Part shown: positions 34,716 through 43,505 of the stretch, piece by piece
Layout of the letters: every line of letters starts with the position of its first letter
Numbering within the stretch: position 1 is the stretch's first letter
Assembly: GCA_947643665.1 (NCBI GenBank)
Contig: CANRWW010000001.1
Location: forward strand, 186,001-250,000
DNA length: 64,000 nucleotides
DNA from: an uncultured Porphyromonadaceae bacterium
GTDB taxonomy: Bacteria > Bacteroidota > Bacteroidia > Bacteroidales > Muribaculaceae
Direction: 5' to 3'
Translations under genes and position numbers: made by a program
Notes under the pieces: model-generated
What the model was told of the DNA's origin: nothing
What the model saw: only the letters and a program-made list of their open reading frames with translations
Database searches by the model: none

Positions 34716-36657
34716 GTTTGTCTGTCTCCTTGTGTGCAAGAGTCGTTTTGCACTGTTTTGTGCGTCCGGTGATGCGGATTGCTGTGGCAGTGGCAAGTTT
34801 TCCGTATTCGGTGCCCACTGTTATGGTTTCGGTGTGCATCTTCCCTTTGTCGGATTCAAGATGCCAGTTGCCGAAATACGCATTGTTCCCGCATATTTTC
34901 ACATCCAGTCCCGGAGCCACCAGGAATGTGGTTATGTCGTCGCTGGAGAAGAGGGTGTCTGTTATGGATAGTTTGCAATCGGCGGTGTTGAACGTCATAT
35001 CCCTGTACAATGGCGTCCCGTCTGCCATGTCTGCCTTTAACTGCAGATTTATTATTCCGTTCTCCTGTGTGCTTCCGTGGAGCATGGCAGAGTGTCCGCG
35101 TTTGCCCCACAGGAATGCCCCCCGCATATATCCTTGCGGATGGCCGTAGAGGGTTACGGTATTATGCATTATCTCGCTTCGTCGCAGGTTTCGGTCCGTA
35201 AGGTTGCAATGGTAGAGATATGTGCCGCCGTCGGTAAGCACCGGCCTGCCGTTTTCAAATAACTGGAAACTGAGCATGTCGGCATGTGCGTGTGCTGCGA
35301 TGCTTCCGAATCCGAAAGGCGCATGGTCTATGCCTATGAGTATCTTACGGTCGTTTGACCTGAGAAATGTATAGCCGCTTTCCGGATTGTCATCTTTTCG
35401 GGGAGAAGCATTGAAGGTAAGGCACGATGGTATTTCCTTGAGTCCTGCCATGGAGGCTTTCCGACGTTTCTCGCCGGTAGTAAGAAATCTTACGGTAGGC
35501 TCTGTGTCGTCAAGATCCGTGAAACGTTGTTCCCCGCATATTACAGACGCCAGCTGCAATATGTATTTGTAGTAATTGAATCCTATGCCGGTAAGGTCAA
35601 TGAGTTTGCCGCAATCCGCGTCGCCGAACTCCAGCGCCAAATTGCCGGATGCCATGGAGGCTTGTACGAAGCGCGCCATCGGCTCTATAGCTTTGTATAT
35701 GCTTTCCGGTATATTTCTTTTTGCTCTCTCCAGAAGCAGGGCCGTATGCATGTAGGCTTCGGAAGCAAACGCGTGGTAATGCAATGATGACTCCAGATTT
35801 ACGCCATCCCCGGAGAACTGGCGTGGTAATTCTCTTTCCAGTTCAGCAATGGCGAGTTTTATCCATGGTTCGTGGCTGAATGCCACCCCGGCAAGTGCTA
35901 TCGCGGATAACTCCACTAGCAGATGGTTGTTGGCAGAGGAGTATCGGCTGCGGTGGCGTACCACATATGAGATCATGTTTGCGGCGCCGGTAAGCAATCC
36001 AGTCTGGAGTCGTTGCCTTATTGAGGCATCGGTTTCTTTGCCTGCTGATTTGCCGGTATGGTTCAGTATGGCGGCCGTATATATCCATTGTGTGGCTCTT
36101 ATCGCGACTTCCATCACCGAGACCCATCCTATTCCGAAAAGCATGGGGTTGCGGCTGGCATATGCATCAAATTTCAGCTGTAGCTTATGTAAACAGTTGT
36201 AGTCGGATGCAGTGGCTAAAGCGAGTCTCGGCCATTCAAAATGGCGGTGTCCTTCCCATGCCAGACGGGCATCACCTATGTCATCTCTCTGTTTGTATCG
36301 GAGGCTATATGCCCATTCGTCGGGCCAGAGGGAGTGTGGTATGTCTGGGGTGGATGCGTCGGAGGTATCTGTCGCCGTAGCGGCAGACTTGTCCTGGCAC
36401 ATGTATGTGATGTTTTCTTCCGGTATGACGGCGTTGGCGTCAAAACAAATTTCCCCTTTTAGGACTGCTTTGGCAAATTTGCTGTCATTCAGGTCGGGAT
36501 ACAATAAAACGTCGGCAACGTTTACCCGTTTGCCGAACCTGAATTTTTCTGATTTTTGAAGAGCTTTCTGCTGCACGCGCCATGCCACTTCGGGCACCGA
36601 CATCGCTTTCAGTCGGTTGGCGTACCATGCCAGGCGCTCCCGCAGGGCGTGTGCCAT
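34708..36657 (-). CDS. Heparinase II/III family protein
   Basis: The family contains uronic-acid lyases with an (alpha/alpha) barrel followed by a beta-sandwich. Residues ~150-400 hold the helical part (RATQWIYTAAIL, SANNHLLVELSAIALAG, SLHYHAFASEAYMH). The later sandwich carries FGSIAAHAHADMLSFQLFENGRPVLTDGGTYLYH, the typical heparinase II/III segment. No signal peptide is seen (MAHALRERLAWYANRLKAM), so it is likely cytoplasmic, which differs from catabolic heparinases. In such assembly clusters the protein is thought to modify or trim the polymer, an inference. It is the first gene of the polysaccharide group and overlaps the next one. Confidence 0.8.
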   Translation of the reverse strand: MAHALRERLAWYANRLKAMSVPEVAWRVQQKALQKSEKFRFGKRVNVADVLLYPDLNDSKFAKAVLKGEICFDANAVIPEENITYMCQDKSAATATDTSDASTPDIPHSLWPDEWAYSLRYKQRDDIGDARLAWEGHRHFEWPRLALATASDYNCLHKLQLKFDAYASRNPMLFGIGWVSVMEVAIRATQWIYTAAILNHTGKSAGKETDASIRQRLQTGLLTGAANMISYVVRHRSRYSSANNHLLVELSAIALAGVAFSHEPWIKLAIAELERELPRQFSGDGVNLESSLHYHAFASEAYMHTALLLERAKRNIPESIYKAIEPMARFVQASMASGNLALEFGDADCGKLIDLTGIGFNYYKYILQLASVICGEQRFTDLDDTEPTVRFLTTGEKRRKASMAGLKEIPSCLTFNASPRKDDNPESGYTFLRSNDRKILIGIDHAPFGFGSIAAHAHADMLSFQLFENGRPVLTDGGTYLYHCNLTDRNLRRSEIMHNTVTLYGHPQGYMRGAFLWGKRGHSAMLHGSTQENGIINLQLKADMADGTPLYRDMTFNTADCKLSITDTLFSSDDITTFLVAPGLDVKICGNNAYFGNWHLESDKGKMHTETITVGTEYGKLATATAIRITGRTKQCKTTLAHKETDKHE

Positions 36658-36710
36658 AGCTTGTCTTTTTTGTAGTACAAAAGTAATAAAAATAATGCTC
36701 TTTACAAAAA

Positions 36711-36747
36711 GAAGCGGGGCAGCTCTTGTTCGGAACTGCCCCGCTTC
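36711..36747 (-). terminator. Terminator after secDF
   Basis: GAAGCGGGGCAG (36711-36722) pairs exactly with its complement at 36736-36747 (12 bp) and is followed on the minus strand by CTTTTT. It lies about 25 bases past the secDF stop. Confidence 0.85.
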
Positions 36748-36770
36748 AAGGGATAGCTATTTGTTATGGC

Positions 36771-39683
36771 TTATTTTGCAGATGTATTGGTGCCTTTGCG
36801 TTTGTTGGTGAGGTATGCCACGGGAGTTGCTATGAACATGGTGGCGAGTGTACCTGTGACTACACCGAAGAGCATTGCAAAGATGAATGAGCGGATCGAG
36901 TCACCACCAAGGATGAAGATGCAAAGGAGCACCAGGAAGGTGGAGAACGATGTCATTATCGTACGGCCGAGGGTGGAGTTGAGCGACTTGTTGATGAGTG
37001 TGAAGAAGTCCTGTTTTGGATACAGGTTGATGTTCTCACGCACGCGGTCGAATACCACTACAGTGTCGTTGATCTGGTAACCGATAATGGTCAGGATCGC
37101 AGCTATGAAGGTCTGGTCGATTTCCATCGCGAAAGGAAGTATGCCCCAGAAAATGGAGTAGAATCCGATGATGGAGAATGCTGTGAAAGCCACGGCTGCG
37201 AGCGCTCCAAGTGAGAAAGCCACGTTGCGGAAGCGGAGCAGGATGTAGAGGAACATCGCTGCAAGCGACAGGATGACCGCCACGTATGCTTTGTTGCGCA
37301 TGTCGTTGGCTACAGTCGGTCCTACAGTCTGTGATGAGAGGATGCCTTGTGTCTCGTCGGTGGTTGAGAAGTCCTCAAGGGTCATGCCGTTGGGCAGCAA
37401 TCCTTCAGCCTTGAATGTGTCATAGAGTTTCTGGGTTATCTCCTGCTCAATGTCAGAAGCGTCTTCAGTGCTCTTGATCTTATAGTTGGTTGACACACGC
37501 ACTTGGTTGGAGTTCTCAATTGTGATCACTGATACGGAAGCTACCTCGCCGTTATCGTTAAATACGGGGGTGAGGATGTTCTGGAGTTCGCTGGTGTTGA
37601 CCGGCTTTTCAAATTTCACCACATAGTTGCGTCCACCGGAGAAATCAATACCCTGGTTGAGGCCACGCACAAACAGTGATACCAGTACGATGAGAACAAA
37701 AGCGGCAACAACCATGAACGATACTTTGCGGGCGCCAAGGAAGTTGAAATTCGTTCCAGAGAACATCTTCTTTGAAATGGAAGTAGTGAAAGTGAGGTTC
37801 TGGAAGGCTTTTTTCTTACCGAATGCGATGAAGATAATGCGTGTAAGGTAAACTGCTGTAAAGAATGAGCAGATGATACCGATTATAAGGGTGGTAGCGA
37901 AGCCCTTGATGGGACCTGTGCCGAAGAACAGGAGAATAACGCCTGTGATAATAGACGTAAGGTTGGAGTCGAAAATTGCAGAGAATGCGTTGGAGTAACC
38001 GTCTGCGATGGCGGTACGCACGCTCTTGCCTGCACGGAGTTCTTCTTTGGCACGCTCGAAGATAAGCACGTTCGCGTCCACTGCCATACCGAGGGCAAGC
38101 ACTATACCGGCGATACCGCTGAGGGTGAGCACTGCCTGGAATGAAGCAAGGATGCCGAATGTGAAGAAGAGGTTGCAGATAAGGCCGAAATTGGCGATAA
38201 GGCCGGGGATGACACCATATATGCAGCACATGAAGAGCATAAGGAGCACAAGTGCCACGATAAATGACATGATGCCTGATTCAATGGCTTGCTGGCCAAG
38301 CGACGGACCGATTACCATATCGGAGATGATATCTACCTTGGCGGTCATCTTGCCGCTCTTGAGCACGTTTGCAAGGTCTTGCGCCTCTTCCACGGTGAAG
38401 TCACCTGTGATCTGTGAGCGGCCTCCTTCGATGGCGGTGCGGATGTTGGGGTATGAGTATACAAGGTCGTCAAGCACGATAGCCACGGGATGGCCGATGT
38501 TACGCTGGGTGATGCGTGCCCAGTCGCGTGCGCCGTCGGAGTTCATGTTCATTGAAACTACATTACCCTGCATTTGGTCAAAGTCGCTGGATGCGCTGAC
38601 AACACAACTTCCGTCAAGTGCGGGGCCCCCGTTTGTGGCGCGCAATGCCAGAAGCTGGTATGTGTCAATCTGGCTCTCCTTGCCTGTGACTGTGTCGTTG
38701 AAGTTTACAGGTGTGGGTTTCACGCTCCAGCGCAGTCTGAGGTTGGAGGGGAGGAACTGTTTGGCTTCGTTGGATGCCAGAATGGCGTCAATGGCGTCGC
38801 GTTCCTTGGCTGTAGCGATACCGAAGATGGGGGTGGCGTCGGTGTTTATCATCAGGAAATGCTCGCGCAGGCCCTGTCCGTCTTTCGCACGGAGTGCATT
38901 GTCAAGCTGGGCCACCTGGCCGGCAATTTCGTTTGCGCCATAGCATTCGTAGAATTCCAGATTGGCGGAACGCTGCAGAAGTTCGCGCACACGCTGATGC
39001 TCCTTTACGCCGGGAAGTTCCAGAAGGATCTGGCCGTCGTTGTCCTGAAGCACCTGTATGTTGGGGGAAACCACGCCATAAGCGTCAATACGGCTGCGGA
39101 GCACATTTGTGGCGGAGTTGTTCACTCGGTCCTTGACTTCGGATTTGAGAGTGGCGGCAACATCCTTGTCACTCTGGCCTTCTTTCACGATGCTGTTGAA
39201 CACAACCGAGAAGTCCGCCTCCTTGTTGAGTTTGCGGTACTGGTCCACGAATGTCCCTACATAGTCAGATGAATGGTTGCCGCCGATTATTGAATCGGTG
39301 TTGGCCAGCGCCTGGTCGAAGGATGGATCTGCATCGGCGTTTTTCATTGAGCGAAGCATGTCGGGCATGGATACCTGAAGGATAACGTTCATGCCGCCTT
39401 TCAGGTCAAGGCCGAGGCCTACGCCCCACTTCTGTACTTCATTGTAATTGTAACCCAACCATACAGGCTGCTTGCTGATTGAGTCGATGTAGGCTTTGTA
39501 AGCCTTGGTGTACTGCTCGGAATTTTTGCCTTGCTGACCGGCTGCAACCAGAGCGTATTGCTCCGCTTTGGCTTCCTGCTTGCTGCTTACCAGCGTAAAC
39601 GACAGGTAGAACAGGCACACCAGCACCAGGAAGATTGCGATTACACCCGCAATTATACTTCCGAGGGTTCCTTTGCTTTGCAT
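36771..39683 (-). CDS. secDF: Protein translocase subunit SecDF (SecD-SecF fusion)
   Basis: SecDF uses the proton gradient to help proteins through the SecYEG channel from the outer side of the membrane. The N-terminal SecD part has GLDLKGGMNVILQV (near residue 90), the periplasmic P1 head, and LVLLMLFMCCIYG in its membrane block. The SecF part begins near residue 655 (KKMFSGTNFNFLGARK) and has GIDFSGGRNYVVKFEKP, the SecF signature. Twelve membrane helices are expected in two blocks of six. At 970 residues it is the usual Bacteroidetes fusion. A long leader (about 240 nt) with a strong promoter precedes it. Confidence 0.96.
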   Translation of the reverse strand: MQSKGTLGSIIAGVIAIFLVLVCLFYLSFTLVSSKQEAKAEQYALVAAGQQGKNSEQYTKAYKAYIDSISKQPVWLGYNYNEVQKWGVGLGLDLKGGMNVILQVSMPDMLRSMKNADADPSFDQALANTDSIIGGNHSSDYVGTFVDQYRKLNKEADFSVVFNSIVKEGQSDKDVAATLKSEVKDRVNNSATNVLRSRIDAYGVVSPNIQVLQDNDGQILLELPGVKEHQRVRELLQRSANLEFYECYGANEIAGQVAQLDNALRAKDGQGLREHFLMINTDATPIFGIATAKERDAIDAILASNEAKQFLPSNLRLRWSVKPTPVNFNDTVTGKESQIDTYQLLALRATNGGPALDGSCVVSASSDFDQMQGNVVSMNMNSDGARDWARITQRNIGHPVAIVLDDLVYSYPNIRTAIEGGRSQITGDFTVEEAQDLANVLKSGKMTAKVDIISDMVIGPSLGQQAIESGIMSFIVALVLLMLFMCCIYGVIPGLIANFGLICNLFFTFGILASFQAVLTLSGIAGIVLALGMAVDANVLIFERAKEELRAGKSVRTAIADGYSNAFSAIFDSNLTSIITGVILLFFGTGPIKGFATTLIIGIICSFFTAVYLTRIIFIAFGKKKAFQNLTFTTSISKKMFSGTNFNFLGARKVSFMVVAAFVLIVLVSLFVRGLNQGIDFSGGRNYVVKFEKPVNTSELQNILTPVFNDNGEVASVSVITIENSNQVRVSTNYKIKSTEDASDIEQEITQKLYDTFKAEGLLPNGMTLEDFSTTDETQGILSSQTVGPTVANDMRNKAYVAVILSLAAMFLYILLRFRNVAFSLGALAAVAFTAFSIIGFYSIFWGILPFAMEIDQTFIAAILTIIGYQINDTVVVFDRVRENINLYPKQDFFTLINKSLNSTLGRTIMTSFSTFLVLLCIFILGGDSIRSFIFAMLFGVVTGTLATMFIATPVAYLTNKRKGTNTSAK

Positions 39684-39811
39684 GTGGTTTGTTAAAAAGT
39701 ATTTTGTTATGTTATTATTTTTTATTTCCCATTACGTTTGTCGCCTGATATTGAGCTTGCGCCCTTCTCCTTATGCGATATGGCTCCTTCCTGATGTGCA
39801 CTGTGTGAGGC

Positions 39812-39877
39812 TCAGAAGCGCCGATTGGTTTGTGTGAAAACAAGTTGTGCGCCTGTTAATCCGTTGAGGACCAGCAT
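39812..39877 (-). CDS. Short ORF (21 codons) in the secDF leader
   Basis: An ATG at 39877 starts a 21-residue frame ending in TGA at 39812-39814 (peptide begins MLVLNGLTGAQLVF and ends QTNRRF). It lies inside the ~240-nt leader between the mapped promoter and the secDF start. I cannot prove translation; it may be chance. Translation control of secDF by a leader peptide is a possibility, but the peptide is too short to act like SecM or VemP, which need a longer nascent chain. Confidence 0.35.
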   Translation of the reverse strand: MLVLNGLTGAQLVFTQTNRRF

Positions 39878-39930
39878 GGCGAGCGTATTACAAGAGCTTA
39901 TAGGCTCTGTTTCACCTGTTTTTCAGCTTG

Positions 39931-39961
39931 CAAATATACGAATAATCCTTAATACGTCAAA
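39931..39961 (-). promoter_or_regulatory. Promoter of secDF
   Basis: On the minus strand TTTG (complement of 39958-39961) and TATATTTG (complement of 39931-39938) are separated by exactly 19 bases, a full match to the Bacteroides consensus. The -33 box lies next to the flippase stop codon (39965). Transcription should begin near 39924. The gap 39684-39964 thus contains this promoter and a leader with an AGAGC/GCTCT hairpin and a short ORF. Confidence 0.8.
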
Positions 39962-39964
39962 GAA

Positions 39965-41077
39965 TCAGTTTAAATTCGGTCTGGAATTTGGTGCCGGATC
40001 ATGTTTTTTGTCAAGAGTCACAAGCGCGAAGACAACCAGGCCGAGCACTATCTGTAAGGCGGTCTGTGATGCGATGAGCACATTTCCGAATGCGGCTCCT
40101 GTTATGTGGAACTGCTCTGGGCTTACCGCAGGCATTCCTGAGGCTGATCTGGATGCCTGTAGCAGAGGCAGAAATATATTAAGGCCGAATAGGAGTGTTG
40201 TCTGGTAAGGGCCGATGCCTCCGTACGATGGGATGCCCATGGCTATGCTTGTAAGTACGAAGCATACCAGTGTGACAATCATGCCTGATGCGTCAAGTGT
40301 CTCCCTAAGTAATGGGAATGCGTTGAATGCCACCACCATCTGCAGATAGTAGCATCCCCAGATGCCGAATGTGAGTCCGAGCCAGACACCTTTTTCTTTC
40401 ATGCGTCCTATGGTTGCGAAACCTCCCCATAATCCTTGCAGGAATTTCTTTATTTTCAGCACCAGGCTGTTTTTAGATCGCGACAATATTGCCCAGAAGG
40501 CAGTGGCAGCTATGAGAAAAGATGCCCAGACCCATGGGGAACTTATGATTTGGAGCGCTTTTTCGTATGCATCGGGGTAGGTGCGTATAAAGGCGATTAT
40601 AGGGTCGTGTGCTAAAATAAATGTGCATAAAGTGACGATGCCTACGGTAACAAGATCGGCAAAGCGGTCTGAGATCATGGATCCGAAAATGGTTGAGAAC
40701 CGGGAGTCTTCGCGGTATGAAATGTATCCGGTACGCCAGACTTCACCCAGCCTTGGGAAAACCAGATTAAGCGAATAACATCCGACGATGCTGTATACCA
40801 AGGCGTGTACCGGAGGATTTACGCCTAATGCGCGCAACTGGATCCCCCAGCGTATCGCTCTGAGCAGCATGGGGACAATGCTCATCGCGAGCATCAGGCC
40901 TATCCAGCGGAAGTCGCAGTCGTGGCGTATCACTTCCATCATTTCTTTGAAGTCAATGTTGTGGAACATGATCCAGCACAGACCCACGCTCACCGCCAGA
41001 GGTACGATGAATTTTACTATGGCACCCCAGTATGGGCGGTGTCCTCCTGGCATTGGATGGTCTGATGTTGTAGGCAT
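39965..41077 (-). CDS. Flippase-like integral membrane protein (lysylphosphatidylglycerol synthase TM-domain family)
   Basis: The protein (370 residues) has about eight hydrophobic helices (e.g. FIVPLAVSVGLCWIMF, WIGLMLAMSIVPMLLRAI, FWAILSRSKN area, GIWGCYYLQMVVAFNAF) and the family motif ALVYSIVGCYSLNLVFPRLGEVWR, matching PF03706 (MprF N-terminal/UPF0104-type). Relatives are flippase-like or lipid-transfer proteins; the synthetase domain of MprF is missing here. Its role is not known. It is divergent from the AraC gene and upstream of secDF. Confidence 0.75.
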   Translation of the reverse strand: MPTTSDHPMPGGHRPYWGAIVKFIVPLAVSVGLCWIMFHNIDFKEMMEVIRHDCDFRWIGLMLAMSIVPMLLRAIRWGIQLRALGVNPPVHALVYSIVGCYSLNLVFPRLGEVWRTGYISYREDSRFSTIFGSMISDRFADLVTVGIVTLCTFILAHDPIIAFIRTYPDAYEKALQIISSPWVWASFLIAATAFWAILSRSKNSLVLKIKKFLQGLWGGFATIGRMKEKGVWLGLTFGIWGCYYLQMVVAFNAFPLLRETLDASGMIVTLVCFVLTSIAMGIPSYGGIGPYQTTLLFGLNIFLPLLQASRSASGMPAVSPEQFHITGAAFGNVLIASQTALQIVLGLVVFALVTLDKKHDPAPNSRPNLN

Positions 41078-41165
41078 GGCGGCAAAGTTACTAATTTAAG
41101 ATTTCGCCAAGAAAAAAATGATAGCTGACATATAAGTATGTGGACGTTTTTTAACGTTAATTCAC

Positions 41166-41195
41166 TTTGAAATCGGTTTAAAGTACCTAATTTTG
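41166..41195 (+). promoter_or_regulatory. Promoter of the AraC-type regulator gene
   Basis: TTTG at 41166-41169 and TAATTTTG at 41188-41195 are separated by 18 bases, near the preferred 19. The gene starts 30 bases further on. Confidence 0.7.
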
Positions 41196-41225
41196 TAATT
41201 TAGCAATCGTTTTAGTTTACATAAG

Positions 41226-42134
41226 ATGAAACATCCGCGTCAACTCGTAGACAAGCCATTGAAGCTGACCCAGCTTGCTGCCATACGTGGCGTTTCCGAT
41301 GAATACAGCCATCTTGGGCAGGATTATATCTTGTCGCACATAGTGTCCAATACGGGATATTTTTACAGCGAGAAGGCTCGCCGTTTCGACGGGCATACGA
41401 TGATCATATGCGTAAAAGGCACCATGAAAGTGACAATAGACCTTGATACGGTGGAGGTTCCTCCTATGTCGCTGGTATTTGTCGCTCCAGAGCGTGTCTT
41501 CAAGGCTACCTCGTGGGAGGGGGCGGAACGCGATGCTTATGTGCTGTTTCTTTCAAACAAGTTTGTTTTTGACCTGAATATAGACCTCAATGCCATAAAC
41601 ACAAATATCTTTACGTCTGCGAAGTCGGTGCTTACCCTTTCCCCTGAGAAGGTGGGGGTGCTTATCCGCTATTTCGAGATGTTGCACAGCAATGCCCTGT
41701 CCCATAGTCATTACAGCCGGCATATAGCCCGCACGCTCACATCTGCGGCTGCCTATCAGATAATGGCTTATGGCGAGGAGGATGTGCCGGACGTGCAGTC
41801 TGCCCCTGCCCAGAACCGTAAACTTACATATGTGAAAAATTTTCTGAGGCTGGTTCGCGCCCATCACCGTCGGGAGCGTGCCATCGGGTTTTATGCAGAC
41901 AAGATGTTCATATCTCCTAAATACCTCTCGCTGATAATTAAGGAGGCGACGGGACGTTCTGCGGCGGAATGGATTGACCAGTATGTAATCCAGGAAGCAA
42001 AGAACCTGTTGCGTTATTCCGGAAAAAATGTGCAGCAGATAGCATACGATCTGAATTTTTCCAATCAGTCGTCATTTGGTAAATATTTCAAGAACCTTAC
42101 CGGCATGTCTCCCACACAGTTCCAGAACCAATAA
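41226..42134 (+). CDS. AraC family transcriptional regulator
   Basis: The C-terminal ~100 residues form the double helix-turn-helix of AraC/XylS (GFYADKMFISPKYLSLIIKEATG, then NVQQIAYDLNFSNQSSFGKYFKN and TGMSPTQF). The N-terminal ~170 residues look like a cupin-type ligand-sensing domain (VEVPPMSLVFVAPE). Length is 302. In Bacteroidales such regulators often control nearby transport or carbohydrate genes, but its targets are unknown. It is divergent from the flippase-like gene with a clear promoter of its own. Confidence 0.88.
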   Translation: MKHPRQLVDKPLKLTQLAAIRGVSDEYSHLGQDYILSHIVSNTGYFYSEKARRFDGHTMIICVKGTMKVTIDLDTVEVPPMSLVFVAPERVFKATSWEGAERDAYVLFLSNKFVFDLNIDLNAINTNIFTSAKSVLTLSPEKVGVLIRYFEMLHSNALSHSHYSRHIARTLTSAAAYQIMAYGEEDVPDVQSAPAQNRKLTYVKNFLRLVRAHHRRERAIGFYADKMFISPKYLSLIIKEATGRSAAEWIDQYVIQEAKNLLRYSGKNVQQIAYDLNFSNQSSFGKYFKNLTGMSPTQFQNQ

Positions 42135-42166
42135 GATGGTTGCTGAACATGCATGGATGGTGTGCG

Positions 42167-42853
42167 TTATCTGGCATGCCTGTTGAATATCGCGCGTTGT
42201 GTGTTATCTGTTATTATTTCGAGGGTGTCGGCCAAAGAGGTGTTCCTTGCCTGGGATATTCTTTTTACGACTTCGTCAATGCTCCTTGTTGTGTCGTCGG
42301 TTTCTGCCAGGATGCGGTCTGCATTTATGGCTTTTACTGCGTCCGGATTGAAATTGTATCCGAAAGATATATATGTATTTGCAAAAGCACAGAATTGTGC
42401 CGCTTGAATTGCGTTACCACGGAATCCGTGCCATATCCAGGGCTGGCGGATGGTGTTTCCAAGCTGTTTGCGTAGCCTGGTGATGATGTGGCCGGCACGC
42501 ACCACGTGCAATACAAGTGGGCGGCACGTATCTTCGCTGATGGAAATATGGCGCATAAGTGCCTCCTGCTGACGTGTGAGGTCGCCTCCTTTTAATGTGT
42601 CAATGCCTGTTTCCCCTATGGCTGCTGCGTTTGGCAATGCCGCGCTATGCCGTATGGTTTCCATTTCGCGCTCAAACTCCTCTTCTGTCATTTGTGGTAG
42701 CCTCCATGGGTGTATTCCCGTTGAGAAATATATCCCCGGGTTGGCTTTGATGGTTCCGGATATCATGGGCGGATCCACGCATACCACGGCATCGCGTGAG
42801 ATCCGATGGGTATGGCAGTTGATAATTGGCGGGTGGTGTGGCGTGTTTGTCAT
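42167..42853 (-). CDS. TatD family metal-dependent hydrolase
   Basis: ATG at 42853 overlaps the yidD stop by 4 bases (ATGA), so I prefer it over the frame's first ATG at 42919. IINCHTHR at the start supplies the first metal-binding His pair, TGIHPW the next, and IGETGIDTL the Glu motif; LHVVRA, WHGFRG and ILAETDD follow in the TatD order. At 228 residues it is somewhat shorter than typical TatD (about 260). TatD enzymes are nuclease-like. It ends a compact set with rnpA and yidD, and is convergent with the AraC gene. Confidence 0.82.
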   Translation of the reverse strand: MTNTPHHPPIINCHTHRISRDAVVCVDPPMISGTIKANPGIYFSTGIHPWRLPQMTEEEFEREMETIRHSAALPNAAAIGETGIDTLKGGDLTRQQEALMRHISISEDTCRPLVLHVVRAGHIITRLRKQLGNTIRQPWIWHGFRGNAIQAAQFCAFANTYISFGYNFNPDAVKAINADRILAETDDTTRSIDEVVKRISQARNTSLADTLEIITDNTQRAIFNRHAR

Positions 42854-43083
42854 GGCACAGGGTCGTATCCGCTTCCTCCCCATGGATGGCAGCGGCATAT
42901 TCTCCGTATGCCAAGCCACAAGCCTTTCGCCGGCCCATGTTTTTTTAGCGCTTCAAGCATGTAGGCCGAGCATGTAGGGGTGAAACGGCAGGATGGCGGG
43001 AAGAGCGGAGAGATGCACATGCGGTAGAAATGTACCGGCAGGCTTAATATTTGCGCTGCTGCGTGCGACAGTATGCGTTTCAT
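42850..43083 (-). CDS. yidD: Membrane protein insertion efficiency factor YidD
   Basis: This 77-residue protein has the YidD core [29 protein letters not shown] with its cysteines and the end [15 protein letters not shown]. YidD helps YidC-dependent membrane protein insertion and is usually encoded next to rnpA, as here. It overlaps rnpA by 4 bases and tatD by 4 bases, so the three are coupled. Confidence 0.95.
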   Translation of the reverse strand: MKRILSHAAAQILSLPVHFYRMCISPLFPPSCRFTPTCSAYMLEALKKHGPAKGLWLGIRRICRCHPWGGSGYDPVP

Positions 43084-43484
43084 GTCGCCGGAAATATTTT
43101 GTGCAGTATTTTTTCTACAGCTTTTTCTACACGGCTGAAAGGTTCTGTCTGATTGGCGACATAAAGGAAAGCCACATGTATGGTGGCGTCTCCGCTGTCA
43201 TGCTTCTGAGGAACCAGTGACGGGCGCAATATGCGGTAGGCTTCACGCACGCGCCTTCGCATGGTGACGCGGTCCACTGCATGTCGCAGGCGTTTTTTTG
43301 GGATGGAGATCATAAACATCACCCGCTCTGTGCCTTTTTTGTTAAGGGTGGGTGGTTCCTCTCCCCATACAGCTCTCAATGGATAACATAGGGCGCTATG
43401 TGATGCACCGCGGCCATTAAACAAATGTTCAATGGCCGTGGCGGAGCAAAGTTTATGGGCTTTTCCCAAGCCTGCTGTTTTCAT
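43080..43484 (-). CDS. rnpA: Ribonuclease P protein component
   Basis: RnpA helps the RNA subunit cleave pre-tRNA. The family signature appears as [20 protein letters not shown], close to the standard RNR motif, and the strand [10 protein letters not shown] precedes it. Length is 134, normal for Bacteroidetes. It overlaps yidD and follows hemD by 21 bases; rpmH, which often precedes it in other phyla, is not here. Confidence 0.93.
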   Translation of the reverse strand: MKTAGLGKAHKLCSATAIEHLFNGRGASHSALCYPLRAVWGEEPPTLNKKGTERVMFMISIPKKRLRHAVDRVTMRRRVREAYRILRPSLVPQKHDSGDATIHVAFLYVANQTEPFSRVEKAVEKILHKIFPAT

Positions 43485-43505
43485 TTTTTGTTGTTGCTTC
43501 TATGC

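Noticed and set aside
38008-38943. 311-codon open frame on the + strand opposite secDF
   Set aside because: It is the mirror of a well-supported secDF gene, has no family resemblance and shows the Ser/Ala/Thr-rich composition of a frame antisense to a real gene.
39684-39930. Known riboswitch in the secDF leader
   Set aside because: I could not match it to any riboswitch core I know, so it is reported only as an uncharacterised leader.
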